From Chalara sp. BL73 (lineage: Eukaryota > Ascomycota > Leotiomycetes > Helotiales): 64,000 bases of DNA. The stretch covers positions 1 through 64,000 of the forward strand of contig CAKJVC010000008.1 in NCBI GenBank assembly GCA_918026815.1, written 5' to 3'. Position numbers and translations under genes: made by a program. Below are positions 47,401 through 57,969 of this stretch, in pieces. Numbering within the stretch: the stretch's first letter is position 1; every line of letters starts with the position of its first letter. Below the pieces are notes generated by a model. That model worked only from the letters and a program-made list of their open reading frames with translations, had not been told where the DNA came from and made no database searches.

Positions 47401-49331
47401 AAAAGACGGGTGTTACTCTATTCCTGGTCACGGGCAACTCGTTTACGCAGGGTTACAAGGATGGTGGAGTGTAGTTAAGGACATTATCAAGAATAACGAT
47501 CTTGGGCATCCTCTTTGTCAGCACTTGCGAGATGGTCAATGGGCGCTTGACTATATCGTTGGACGACTTGAGAGAATCTCGACCAAGACTGGGTCCGAGC
47601 AATTCGCTGTACCAGCGGCTTGGCTTAAGGAGCGTTTCGACGCAATCCGGAAGATCCCAAATTTCTTGCTTCCAAGATACTTTGCCCTTGTTCTCCGAAC
47701 CGCTTACATGGCAGCTTGGGAGCGCGGTTTGGAGCTCATGAATGAAAATGTTCGTAAAGGGCAGTGGTTCTTGCAAAGCCTGGCAATGGTCAGTGTTCAG
47801 CAGACTGGCTTGGTCAAGTCTGCATCGCTTTATCCCGAGAAAGCAGTGCCATCGCTAGCTGCTGGTCTACCTCATTTCTCCGTTGAATGGGCACGATGCT
47901 GGGGCCGCGATGTCTTTATATCCGCTCGTGGTTTGTATCTTGGCACCGGTCGCTACGGCGAATGCAAGGAACACATCCTTGCTTTTGCGAGTGTGTTAAA
48001 GCATGGTATGATTCCAAATTTACTCAGCAGCGGTGACGCACCACGATATAATGCTCGTGATGCTATCTGGTTCATGCTCCAGACGATTCAAGACTACACC
48101 AAGATTGTGCCTAACGGTCTCGATATTCTGAAGGAGAAGGTTCCCCGCCGTTTCCTACCATATGATGATACATGGTTCCCAAGTGATGATCCTCGTGCTT
48201 ACTCCAAGACTTCTACCCTCGAAGACATCATCCAAGAAGCCCTGCAGCGCCATGCAACAGGTCTATCCTTCCGCGAGGCTAATGCCGGTGATCAACTTGA
48301 CCGACAAATGAGTGACTCTGGTTTCAATATCGACGCCAAAGTAGACTGGTCAACGGGAATACTTTTCGGCGGCAGCCAACATAACTGCGGAACCTGGATG
48401 GACAAAATGGGTGAGTCCGAGCGCGCCAATAGCAAAGGCGTTCCTGGCACTCCTCGCGATGGCGCTGCAATTGAGATCACAGGTCTCCTCTACAGCACCC
48501 TCCGCTGGGTTGACGAGCTGCACAACAACAAGAACCAGTACAAGTACGCTGGCGTCAGCATCACAGGGCAAAAAGAAAGCGTTATCACATTTGGTGAATG
48601 GGCCTCCAAGATCCAAGACAACTTTGAGCGCTGCTACTACGTTCCTCTCAACAAGTCCGAGGACTCCAAGTACGATGTTAACCCCAAGGTGCTCAACCGT
48701 CGTGGAATATACAAGGATCTGTATAAGAGCGGCAAGGAATACGAAGACTACCAACTCCGCGCAAACTTCCCCATCGCCATGACCGTCGCGCCGGACCTTT
48801 TTGTTGATGCGCACGCCCTGCACGCCCTAACCGTCGCCGACAAGGTTCTACGCGGTCCAACCGGGATGGCTACCTTAGACCCAGCAGACCTGAACTATCA
48901 CCCCTACTACAACAACTCCGAAGACAGCACGGATTTCGCCACAAGCAAAGGGAGGAACTACCACCAGGGCCCAGAATGGCTGTGGCCGACGGGCTTCTTC
49001 CTCCGCGCGCTGCTCAAGTTCGACTTAAGGAGAAGACAAGGACCAGAAGGCAAAACCGAAGCGTTCCAACAGATCACGCGAAGGCTGGCCGCATGCAAAA
49101 AGGCGATCCAGGAAAGCCCATGGGCCGGCCTGACGGAACTAACGCAAAAGGACGGGGAGTTCTGCGCTGATTCGGTAAGCTTATCCCCCCCCTCACCTTC
49201 CATCCCCTCCTCACAGATCACACGGACTGACAAATATTCTCAAGTCACCAACGCAAGCATGGAGTGCAGGATGCCTGATAGATCTCTACCACGACGCAGC
49301 GCAATATGACGTCTCGGAACTTCGCGAGTAG
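44442..49331 (+). CDS. gdb1: Glycogen debranching enzyme (4-alpha-glucanotransferase / amylo-1,6-glucosidase)
   Basis: Bifunctional cytosolic enzyme that removes branch points during glycogen breakdown. Exons 44442-44653, 44707-45595, 45682-45786, 45842-49174 and 49245-49331 give 1541 residues, close to the yeast Gdb1 length, with all phases consistent. The N-terminal transferase domain shows MIHFTPLQERGESNSPYSI, VVLNHTANNS, the nucleophile region FRIDNCHSTP and the acid/base region VVAELFSGSE. The C-terminal glucosidase domain has WARCWGRDVFIS, GMIPNLLSSG-APRYNARDA-WF and GGSQHNCGTWMDKMG, and ends with PTQAWSAGCLIDLY. No lesion was seen in over 4.6 kb of coding sequence, which contrasts with the broken genes to the left. 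Confidence 0.97.
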
Positions 49332-51079
49332 AATATCCGTATCATCGGGGGGAAAAGCATGGAAATTCTGGGAGAATAGGAGTTTTGTATTTGGGAAGGA
49401 AATGGCAGATGGGGATTGGACGACGAATCATGAGTACACGACCTACGATTTTGATGCATGGATGCCAAAGGAAAGAAGGAAGGCAAAGATAGATGGTGAA
49501 ATGTAGATTATGAAATGATGAGCCCCACCGACTTTTTTTTGGGCCCAGATGATCGTTCACTTATCGTGATTCTTTGGTGATTGTGCGACGTACAGTTGGC
49601 TAGAGCAGGGGGCGAGGCGGGATCAGCTTCTGAATGGATGTTTGCCACGTATCTTCTCAGAAGAACACGATGACGAGATGGCGCGAGGGGACCTTAAATG
49701 GACAACGGGGCTTCCGGTGGTATATTATGATGGATCTCGCATTTCATACTAAATTCCTTTCCACGAGAACGAGTTGTGAACGTAATGGATGGCCCAAAGC
49801 ATTTTATATTTTGTATTTTGCATTATTTTTAGTGGGTGTTTTATGGAGGGTGTTCTACCGCCTTGTATGGCTACGGACCACGGAATTGGTTCAGGTTATC
49901 CGGGGTATGGATATCAGCGGTGCATTTGCACAAGGAGAATCTGCGAGGCGTTGAAGCGAAAGGAGACAGGCGCGCGTGCCTTCCCTACCTGGTGGGCGGT
50001 TGAGGTCCCCTTTTGCTGGTTGTCTAGGTTGCGGGGAGATTTAGTTTTTGAAGGGAAACATTCAGACCACAAGCCGGCGTTCATGGGAGAATTATCAGCC
50101 CGAGGCCTCGGCGGCCTTGTAAAAGTGGTATTTGTGCTACGTAAGTGAGACTGTTGAGCAAGGAAATTCCACACGTAGGATGATATTAGGCGTTTCTCTC
50201 TCTACCAAGATCTGTCTTTTGATATACCAACGCGTTTGGAAACAGCGGCTCGCGACTGAGCCATTATGAGGCTTAATCTCAAATGCGAAAGTATGTCCTT
50301 AATCAACATAGCTTGCAGACATTTCAGGAGTACGTTTAGTGCCTGCTTTGAATCCAATTTAAAGCAATGAACATCTGAACAGGAACCGAACGTAGCGTGG
50401 CTTAATGGTGAGGTTCAAAGCGTAAATCATACTACTTGATACGGAACTCTGAACTGGAGAACTAACAGTGGGTCTCCACATCAGATAACAAAAACATACA
50501 GCTACGACGGAACATATTCAAAATTACAAAGTCAATTTCAATTATTGCTATATACATTATTCTATAATCTCTCTCTATTCCGCTCAAGAACCTAGAGCTC
50601 TCGCCTGCCATTGATCTTCTGATGAGACGTATTAGCAGAAAGCTCAAGATAGCGACCATCGCACGCCTTTTCAAGAGCAGATATCTGAATCGGAACGATT
50701 AAAGCATAACGTTGGATGCTCAATTTCTAGGGGCTCCTGATTAGAAGCAACACTACGATTAACGCTGTCGAAAACAGCTTCCTCGTGATTTCACAAGGAT
50801 TTGTTGATTAACTTCCAAATATTGACGTTTGCGAACCAGGGGTTAGGCGAGGCTGGGCGTGCTAAGATTAGCCCGTCGCGTCTCGTACCAAGCTTAGCTC
50901 CTTCATCATAAACAACAATAAAAGTCAACATAACAAACCTGCCATCAATTCATAGATTCTCAGTCGCAATATCGTCCCTCATCAAACGGATTAACCAGCC
51001 AATCCTCAGCTCCAAAAGTGAGTTTACTACGGCGCGTTTGGTAGCCCACAGGAACTGATTGTTAGCTTGGCAGGTCGCA
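49332..51079. other. Intergenic
   Basis: 3' flank of gdb1 and further sequence with only short, motif-free frames on both strands. No supported gene. Confidence 0.45.
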
Positions 51080-51250
51080 ATGGCAAGCTCCAGCCCCGCA
51101 GTTATAGCGATGCAAAAGGCGCGCGTCGAGAAGAAGAAGGCGAAGGCCGCAAAGCTGGAAGCTGCGCGCAAGCGCGCTCAGGTCGCACGAGAGGCACGCG
51201 TCGGCAAGGCGAAAGCGGCTCCCAAGGCGAGCAGCACGCCCAAGAAGTGA
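51080..51250 (+). CDS. Possible small Lys/Ala-rich protein
   Basis: An ATG frame of 56 codons encodes an almost uniformly Ala/Lys/Arg helix (KKKAKAAKLEAARKRAQ), which could be a small basic protein or an exon of one. Composition alone can arise by chance in GC-rich DNA, and a long frame is open on the opposite strand. I am not sure this is a gene. Confidence 0.25.
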   Translation: MASSSPAVIAMQKARVEKKKAKAAKLEAARKRAQVAREARVGKAKAAPKASSTPKK

Positions 51251-52368
51251 GGAAAGCAGTTGCGACGGGGTAGGGAGCCTGGCGACGCTGATGGAGGGAT
51301 TGAAAAATATGTTACGGCACAGGATAGGAAGGTTATGCTCGGCGCGCGCTCTGGGGTTTGATTTGATTACGCACAGTTTCCCGTCAGAGCGCGTTTGGGA
51401 TAATGGGCTCTTGGATCGGCGTTGATTTGTTGCTATCGGCCTGGTCGGGGCGAGATACTTTCGCATGCTTTATTGGCGGGTGTGTATAACGGATACGGCG
51501 ATGGCGCGACTACTGGGACGGTTGTGAGTATGCAATGGCTTTTCCAGATACGCGCTGAATGAACAACATCTCTGCCTCTCGCGTGTCTTTCTGTGTTTGC
51601 GTCCGGGTAGGTATTGGAGGTGAACCACCCCTCGAGGTGATAGCTTGGAAAGCGTTTTTTCAGAGTGCCGGAAGCTAGATCCTGCGCAAGTGTGGCATAC
51701 TGCTCTCTGGTAAGCCATCGACGCCTCCGTCTGCTTTTTTTACACTTTCCTATCTCTATCTCAGTATTTATACGTAGATACTCAGTGACCACACTACCTG
51801 GATGACCTGTTTCGTCATATTTGTCTTGGCAAACATTCACACCTTCGTCTTCTTTTTACAATTGTCTGTCTGATAAGGATACCTCTCTAGTATCTAATAA
51901 CATCAAACTTATAACCACCCATACCAGGCAGCAACTACGTAATGCATAGTACCATAACCATCTAAGCTTCAAGACCATTCCAAATTTCATATTCCAAATC
52001 CCAAAACCGCGCAAACCGAGCTAGCGGTTTACGAATTCCCGCTCAGGATGTTCAGAGAGCTGAAGACAATGACGAACTCTGTGATTGCTTTTCCCACATG
52101 GACGTATGCCTACCTGAGCTTATGGATATTAAAAGATTCTAGCGTGGCCTTCAGGAGTGTCATATATCACGATCAGTACTCAGTAATCATGCATTCTGCA
52201 GGTAAATATCTCTTGTAGGGCTGAGCCACAAGAATATTTTGAAAAGCATATCATAAAGCAAAGCATCTGGCTCGCTTGCTAGACTAGGGTATCGTGTCGT
52301 ATCATAACCATGGATAATCAACGCAAACTTCATGCTAAACCACTTAAAGCCGTCCAATATTCATGCAT
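51251..52368. other. Intergenic
   Basis: No recognisable gene; 3' flank of the glycosylase gene on the right. Confidence 0.45.
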
Positions 52369-55326
52369 TTATTGCTGCTCGGCCGCAATAACCGTTGGTG
52401 CATCTTTGATCTCTGAATCCATGATCCTTATCCCGCTCCGTTCATCCCATGAAATCTTCCCCTCTATCGCGGCCCGCATCAGGTCCGGACTGGCAACCTC
52501 TTTCTCGCCTGTCAGTGGATCCCAGTCAAAACCCTCCTTCAACCACATCCATCGCAAAAACGCCCTTAACTCTTTATCCTCTGGCAAAACACGCATCCAC
52601 TCTGGTTGGAACCCGCTCTCTGTGCCTTCGCCGTTCCAGCTTCGAGCTACGCCACGAAGCTTGTCGCGACAGAAAATCCGCCAGGAGTCAAGGGAATACG
52701 AACCTTGGGTCATGTGACCAATTTCCCAGGCGTCGCGCTCATCAGCATCGTCGAGAATCTCATCACGTTTAATACCACGGCCGGAATCGGGGTTTGGGTA
52801 GCCCCGCACAGGGTAGCGCTTATCCTTCACTGGTGGATTCTCGATCCAGATTTTCCCATATGTTTGATATGTACCGGCTCGCTGATTTTGGAGGCCGAGG
52901 TGGTGGATGATGGGCACAATGTCCTCTTTACTAGCAGTGGCTAGAGCCTCGGGAGTTGGATACTTGTTCATGAGTTCGAAGTAGACGGGAATAGCATCTT
53001 TACCTCGGGTCTTGATTAGGAACGTGACTGCGATGAGAAGACGGAACGGATTGTTGGCAAGACGTTCCTGAATGAGGCCAAAGGTTGGGTTTGCAAGAGG
53101 CGGAAAGGGAATACATGAGACTGTACCTCCTGTTGTTTGAGGATTCCCAGTTGTCGATTTGGGGGTAACGAATTCTGCTTCATCCGTGGTAGGGCTAGGA
53201 TCAATTCGCGAGAACTTTGCGAGCTTTGTCGGAGTGCTGGCTGGTGTAAAGAACGGCGACACAACAGGTGCTTTGCTCCGCTTTGATCGTCTTGCCCTCT
53301 CCTTGACTTCAGCTTCAAATTCGCCTTCCCCTTGCACTACACCAGACTCAGTAATAGCTCTGGATAATGGCACATCCTGCGAATTACGTTGTGATAGTGA
53401 GGAAGGCTGCAGATTTAGATTAGCCGTCGAAAGATAATTATCTATGAATGCATCATGAAGGAGCTTAGTAACTTCTGCAGCAGCCTTCCTAGATCCAGTC
53501 ATCGCATCGTATGCTTTTTGTATGTCGGAAGCTGATCGCCGCTCTGTTATCACGGTCGATATTTCGCCATGCAATGTAGTGCTCTTAGGTGGAGATAGAG
53601 GTGGTATTCCCTGTGTATTGGAAGGCTTATTATGACCACCACTACGGGCCTGAGCATGTAAATGTTCTGGTATCTTACTTTTAAGCAGGCGCTCAGGAGA
53701 GGTTTCGGAAGAACCAGGAGACTCTAAAGTCTGAGAGCAATTTGCCGCATGCTCAATCGATTGAGGGAGCTTAGAAGATGTATCTAACTCTTCTCTCTGC
53801 GTCAGATCTATAGTTGTCTTCAATTTTGATGTCGGCTTGCTACTGTTGCTAAAGTTGTTACTCTTATCATGACTTTGTTGAGATGCCCAGGCTGATGGTG
53901 CTTGGTACATCTGCGCTCTATCTCTGCTAACCTTTCGTGGAATAGTGGGAGTTTCATTGCCCTTGTTAGCATCATTCTCTATTGGAGAGGGTTCTGGCCC
54001 AAGCTCGAAGGATGACACGTCATTCACGTGTTCGGCAGGCTGATTGACCACTAGGCGAGCAGCTGTGTCGTCTTTATATTCTTCTTGAGGGGGATTAGCG
54101 TTCGTCTTGGATTGGTATTTTGTATCGCTTATGACAAATTTAATAGTTTTGTCGCGAACTTGATGCTTAGCCTTGATCGAAATATACTCTCGTAAAGTGC
54201 TCGTTTCATCTCTGGCAAGCGTGGCGAAGTTTACCGCCTCGTGATTGTATGCTTGCGAAACTCCTTGGTCTCCTTGGACTAAGATATTCCCTGAAGGTGT
54301 AGGGGCATTCATATCCCGTTCATTTCTGTGGATTGAGCCATACCCAAAAGGTTTTAGAGAATTGATTGCTTCCTTAGGATGTAAGATGACAGAGCTTGAT
54401 CTTGACTTAGATTTAGCACTACTGAACCCGCCCCTTTCATCACGAACTTGCTGCTTACCCTGTGTCGAAAGGAACTCTTGACGTATATGTATCTTATCTC
54501 CAAGAAATGTGTTGGTAGGTGTGATCTCTTGAACTTTGTCGACGCTAGACTCATGCTGTTGTGGAAGCCCTAACTTTATAATATCTTTCACTGAATGATT
54601 TCCAGGCGGAGAGGGTGTGGTAAGGTCCTGTTCGTTCTGTAAACATGCCAAACTTGATCTTGCCTTGGAATTACTAAATTCGCCTGTCTTGTCTCGAGCT
54701 CGCAGAGTTGTTTTGAATGAATTGTACTCCTGTGATATCGGCGTTTCCTCCTTACTTACTGAAGGTTTGCTTGGTCCGCGGCTAGATGACTTTCTTCCCT
54801 TGATTTTTGACCCAGGAAGAAATTTTCCAGTCGAATCACGATTCTGAGACATAGCTTTCCGAGACAATTTAGGGTCAACTCCGGGGAAATAGTTGAAATA
54901 CGCGGATACCGTATGAGAGGTCCGATGTCTTTTCTTTGGCCTGACACTGACCTCAGTATTCTCATCTTCGGCACCCAACGTCTCTTGAGCATTGTCAATT
55001 GGACTGCTGGTCTTCAAACTGGCCGGACACTTGAGACTGCGCGGGATAGTTGATGCAACACCAGGGGACTCTCTCTCTATAGAAAGGGAAGCGCGGTCGC
55101 GACTTGTCCTAGAAAGAATATTGCTTTCACTAAATCTGTTGTTACAAGATGTATTGGAAATTGCATCACCAGGGACCCAAGTTTTAGATGGAGTTATCAC
55201 AACCTGTACTTTAGGCGAGTGCTTGAGAGTATCTTTAGGAGGAGGAGAATGCATCTGGAATGGACCATCTCGGTCTAGCTTTGGAATCTGCCTGTCCACA
55301 TCAGAGGCACTTACAACTCCAGTCAT
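52369..55326 (-). CDS. HhH-GPD DNA glycosylase, MBD4-like
   Basis: A 985-residue frame with a long, disordered, Ser/Lys-rich N-terminus and a compact C-terminal HhH-GPD fold. The fold region begins at about residue 760: FGLIQERLANNPFRLLIA, RGKDAIPVYFELMNKYPTPEAL and IIHHLGLQNQRA. Then comes GHMTQGSYSLDSWRIFCRD, whose Asp (about residue 880) is the expected catalytic residue of MBD4-type glycosylases. The tail PEWMRVLPEDKELRAFLRWMW is conserved-looking. MBD4-type enzymes excise thymine or uracil opposite guanine after cytosine or 5-methylcytosine deamination. No methyl-CpG-binding domain is visible. Sequence upstream of the first ATG stays open in frame back to about 55390. The 48-bp gap to the next minus-strand frame suggests that the two may be one gene split by a one-base deletion. 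Confidence 0.8.
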   Translation of the reverse strand: MTGVVSASDVDRQIPKLDRDGPFQMHSPPPKDTLKHSPKVQVVITPSKTWVPGDAISNTSCNNRFSESNILSRTSRDRASLSIERESPGVASTIPRSLKCPASLKTSSPIDNAQETLGAEDENTEVSVRPKKRHRTSHTVSAYFNYFPGVDPKLSRKAMSQNRDSTGKFLPGSKIKGRKSSSRGPSKPSVSKEETPISQEYNSFKTTLRARDKTGEFSNSKARSSLACLQNEQDLTTPSPPGNHSVKDIIKLGLPQQHESSVDKVQEITPTNTFLGDKIHIRQEFLSTQGKQQVRDERGGFSSAKSKSRSSSVILHPKEAINSLKPFGYGSIHRNERDMNAPTPSGNILVQGDQGVSQAYNHEAVNFATLARDETSTLREYISIKAKHQVRDKTIKFVISDTKYQSKTNANPPQEEYKDDTAARLVVNQPAEHVNDVSSFELGPEPSPIENDANKGNETPTIPRKVSRDRAQMYQAPSAWASQQSHDKSNNFSNSSKPTSKLKTTIDLTQREELDTSSKLPQSIEHAANCSQTLESPGSSETSPERLLKSKIPEHLHAQARSGGHNKPSNTQGIPPLSPPKSTTLHGEISTVITERRSASDIQKAYDAMTGSRKAAAEVTKLLHDAFIDNYLSTANLNLQPSSLSQRNSQDVPLSRAITESGVVQGEGEFEAEVKERARRSKRSKAPVVSPFFTPASTPTKLAKFSRIDPSPTTDEAEFVTPKSTTGNPQTTGGTVSCIPFPPLANPTFGLIQERLANNPFRLLIAVTFLIKTRGKDAIPVYFELMNKYPTPEALATASKEDIVPIIHHLGLQNQRAGTYQTYGKIWIENPPVKDKRYPVRGYPNPDSGRGIKRDEILDDADERDAWEIGHMTQGSYSLDSWRIFCRDKLRGVARSWNGEGTESGFQPEWMRVLPEDKELRAFLRWMWLKEGFDWDPLTGEKEVASPDLMRAAIEGKISWDERSGIRIMDSEIKDAPTVIAAEQQ

Positions 55327-55373
55327 AAGTGTATCATCCAGGAGAGGATCACCACTCGTAGACTCCTGGTAAT

Positions 55374-57560
55374 CTACGAGTGGAGGGCTTTTCCCGTCCT
55401 TTGTTGAGAGTCAATCCCGAAATCTGTGGGCTTTATGCTTTTCTGTTTCTGCCTCCCCCGATCACGGCGAGTGATCTGTGGTTTTTGATGATTGATGTCG
55501 TGAAGTTCAGTAAGAGCCTGATGGTTTTCACGGTCGGGCATCTCAGTGTCAAATCCATGATTATTAACCCGTGATACTTTAATACTAGGCTGAGATATGC
55601 TGGACGAATCATGATTACGCGTTGAACTGCCAGCCTCTTGAGGAATTTTTTTATCTGTTTTGGCCACTACTGAAACATTTGGAACCGCTAGAATATTAGT
55701 CGGAGTGACCGTAATTTCGGCCGAAGAGAGACGGTTGTGGTTACGTTTTTTCTTCCGCTTTTTGCGATCCTCGTTGGAAGATGATATCGTTTTGGGTAAA
55801 ACTGGCGCCTCTTGGTTAAGTGCGACTGCATAATGCCCGATGTTTCCTTCTGGTTGATCATCTACCAAAACACTGGGTGCTAATGGCTTTTCCAGAGAGT
55901 TGACCACATTCGCAGCATTTTCTGCATGTTCTAGGCGATGCTGCTTCTTGTAATTTTTCCATGCCTTGTTGGTCATATCGGCGGGCTTACACCCAAACAA
56001 AACTTGTAGGCCGGCGGTCGCAATTGAAGAGCCTGAATTAGATGTCTGCTCCTTCGATTGTCGAAACTTAGCAGAGGATGCAGGCACCTGAAGACTCGAC
56101 CCTTGGATAGTAGTGTCTTCCTTAATGTCCTTGGCAAGTGTAATCATCTTATTATCCAACCCGCTCTCGAGCATCGTATCCTTGTTTGATTTCGCCTGCT
56201 TCTCTAGCTTTCTTAACTTCTTTCGAGCTTTCTTTTCGGCTTTTCGTTTCCTCTTAGCATATACGTCGTCTCGACCTGCCTCGGGCATATCAACCAATTT
56301 TCTCTTCGCGCCACTCTTAGGTGAAGTGATGAGATTCTGGTTTTCATAATAATCAATAGCACTGAGCAGGACTGGAGCCTTGCGCACTACTTCAGGGCTC
56401 GGGTTACTAAGTTCATAATGCTCATCGTCTATATCCAACAGTTTGCCATCTCCAAGGCCCAGCTTGCGCTTATAGGCAGCTCTCGCTTTCATGACTTCAA
56501 CTCTGGCAACATGCGGTCCCATGCCTACTTTCCTTGCAAATTTGTAAACGTCTTGCTCAAAATTGGCAAGAGTATTGGCTGCAAATACATCACATGTGTG
56601 GGCCTTAACAAATTGTTCAACCTTCTCAATGAGCGACTTCATGTTGCTTAGTGGTACTCGTTCTTGTTGTTCAGCCGAAAATCCATCAGAAGCTTTGGTT
56701 CTTCTGCCACCAACCGTTCTTTGGGGAGTTTTGGTTTCTTTGTTGAATACATCCATTGCAGCTGAGGACCTGCGAGAACCAATTGTAGACACCGGGCGTA
56801 AAGCCAGCCTTGCAATTCTCTCGTCTTCCAAGATGTGTCTAATACTAGAGTCATTCTGTGCGCCTGCAGACAGCCTTCGGATGTTATTTATTTCTTCTGG
56901 TGGTGCTTTTGCAAAATCCCATAAATGATTTAGTTTTGAGCTGCTGTCTTGGCCATCCGCCATTTCAAAATTGTCCAACAAGAATGACATTGTATCTTGA
57001 TCCTTCTCTGGAATACTCTGTAAGGGATCCTCATCATCAGATGCTTCCATAGCTTCGTTTTGACGGCGAGGCTGGCTGGAAGGAGGTGCGATGTAATCAG
57101 GATCTTCCTCATCTTCACTTCCAGCATTACCAGATACCATCCTATTAAATGTAGAAGTATTCTTTGTAGGTGTGTGGTTGTGTGGTGTAGGAATCTTAGA
57201 TGCAGGAGTATGGTTTCGTTTGGTGTTGCGAGTGTTTCTCCTTCCAGTGAGAAATGTACCGTCAAAAACCTCTCTAGTATCAAACTTCAGGCTCTCGGTG
57301 CCAAGTCTTCTCATACGCTGCTCTTCACCCAGCTCATCCTCGTTGTCTATTTGCTTGTCCTTGGTGGTGGTAAGTTGAAGTTCTTCGTCTTCCTCTCCTC
57401 TGCTCTCACTGCGCCAATCGTCGCTGCTGTCTCCGTCCATCACTATGCGCCCATCGGAGCCATTGAACTCACGTCTTCTTTGCTCGAGCTGGCTTGCTTG
57501 TTCTGCTTCAAGGCTACGGTTTTCTTGTTCCCAGGTAGCGAATTCCGAGATATCGGACAT
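55374..57560 (-). CDS. Large basic/acidic nuclear-type protein, possibly the N-terminal half of the glycosylase gene
   Basis: The first ATG is at 57560 (the frame runs a further 26 codons upstream without one). It gives 728 residues rich in acidic runs (SEDEEDPDYIAPP), coiled Lys/Arg clusters (KRKRKAEKKARKKLRK, KKRKKKRNHN) and one ordered-looking block at KSLIEKVEQFVKAHTCDVFAA...VGMGPHVARVEVMKARAAYKRKLG. I do not recognise the family; nuclear location is likely from composition. It stops 48 bp before the glycosylase ATG on the same strand. Adding one base in the GGGAAAA run near 55394-55401 would run it into the open sequence preceding that ATG. Confidence 0.6.
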   Translation of the reverse strand: MSDISEFATWEQENRSLEAEQASQLEQRRREFNGSDGRIVMDGDSSDDWRSESRGEEDEELQLTTTKDKQIDNEDELGEEQRMRRLGTESLKFDTREVFDGTFLTGRRNTRNTKRNHTPASKIPTPHNHTPTKNTSTFNRMVSGNAGSEDEEDPDYIAPPSSQPRRQNEAMEASDDEDPLQSIPEKDQDTMSFLLDNFEMADGQDSSSKLNHLWDFAKAPPEEINNIRRLSAGAQNDSSIRHILEDERIARLALRPVSTIGSRRSSAAMDVFNKETKTPQRTVGGRRTKASDGFSAEQQERVPLSNMKSLIEKVEQFVKAHTCDVFAANTLANFEQDVYKFARKVGMGPHVARVEVMKARAAYKRKLGLGDGKLLDIDDEHYELSNPSPEVVRKAPVLLSAIDYYENQNLITSPKSGAKRKLVDMPEAGRDDVYAKRKRKAEKKARKKLRKLEKQAKSNKDTMLESGLDNKMITLAKDIKEDTTIQGSSLQVPASSAKFRQSKEQTSNSGSSIATAGLQVLFGCKPADMTNKAWKNYKKQHRLEHAENAANVVNSLEKPLAPSVLVDDQPEGNIGHYAVALNQEAPVLPKTISSSNEDRKKRKKKRNHNRLSSAEITVTPTNILAVPNVSVVAKTDKKIPQEAGSSTRNHDSSSISQPSIKVSRVNNHGFDTEMPDRENHQALTELHDINHQKPQITRRDRGRQKQKSIKPTDFGIDSQQRTGKALHS

Positions 57561-57969
57561 GCCACCGCACCGTGGATGGTCAAGGCGAGCTATGACGAGC
57601 TCATAAAACGCTGGGTTGTTGTTATTTAATGTATCCAAACCTTGTATATAAATCTTGGTGTTGGCGGTTCATTCGCGAAGTGGGGTTCCCCAAGCAAACA
57701 CGAGCTCGGACGCGACATATGGAAATGTGCTTCTTTGCTAAGGGGCCTTGAGGGGGAAGACCTAGATCTTTTACATGCAGACATTAGTTCTGCTAAATAT
57801 ATTTCACATATAAATTCAGGGAAAGCAAGATTAAGTTATGGCTTTTAGTATTTTGGCACAAGTCTAAGTCTCCTATTGCCTCTCTTTCCAGCTTGCTGTC
57901 TTCATCTTTGTACAAACACAATAACCTACTCACACATCGCACATTTCCCCGCCCAAACAAAGAAAATAT
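57561..57969. other. Intergenic
   Basis: 5' flank of the gene above and 3' flank of cytochrome c1. No gene supported. Confidence 0.5.

Noticed and set aside
45872..49309. Treating the 1145-codon frame as a complete gene
   Set aside because: It is only the large fourth exon of gdb1; upstream exons from 44442 and a last exon to 49331 complete the protein.
50950..51840. Long minus-strand frames opposite the small Lys/Ala ORF
   Set aside because: No motif, biased composition mirrors the plus strand, and no consistent splice model.
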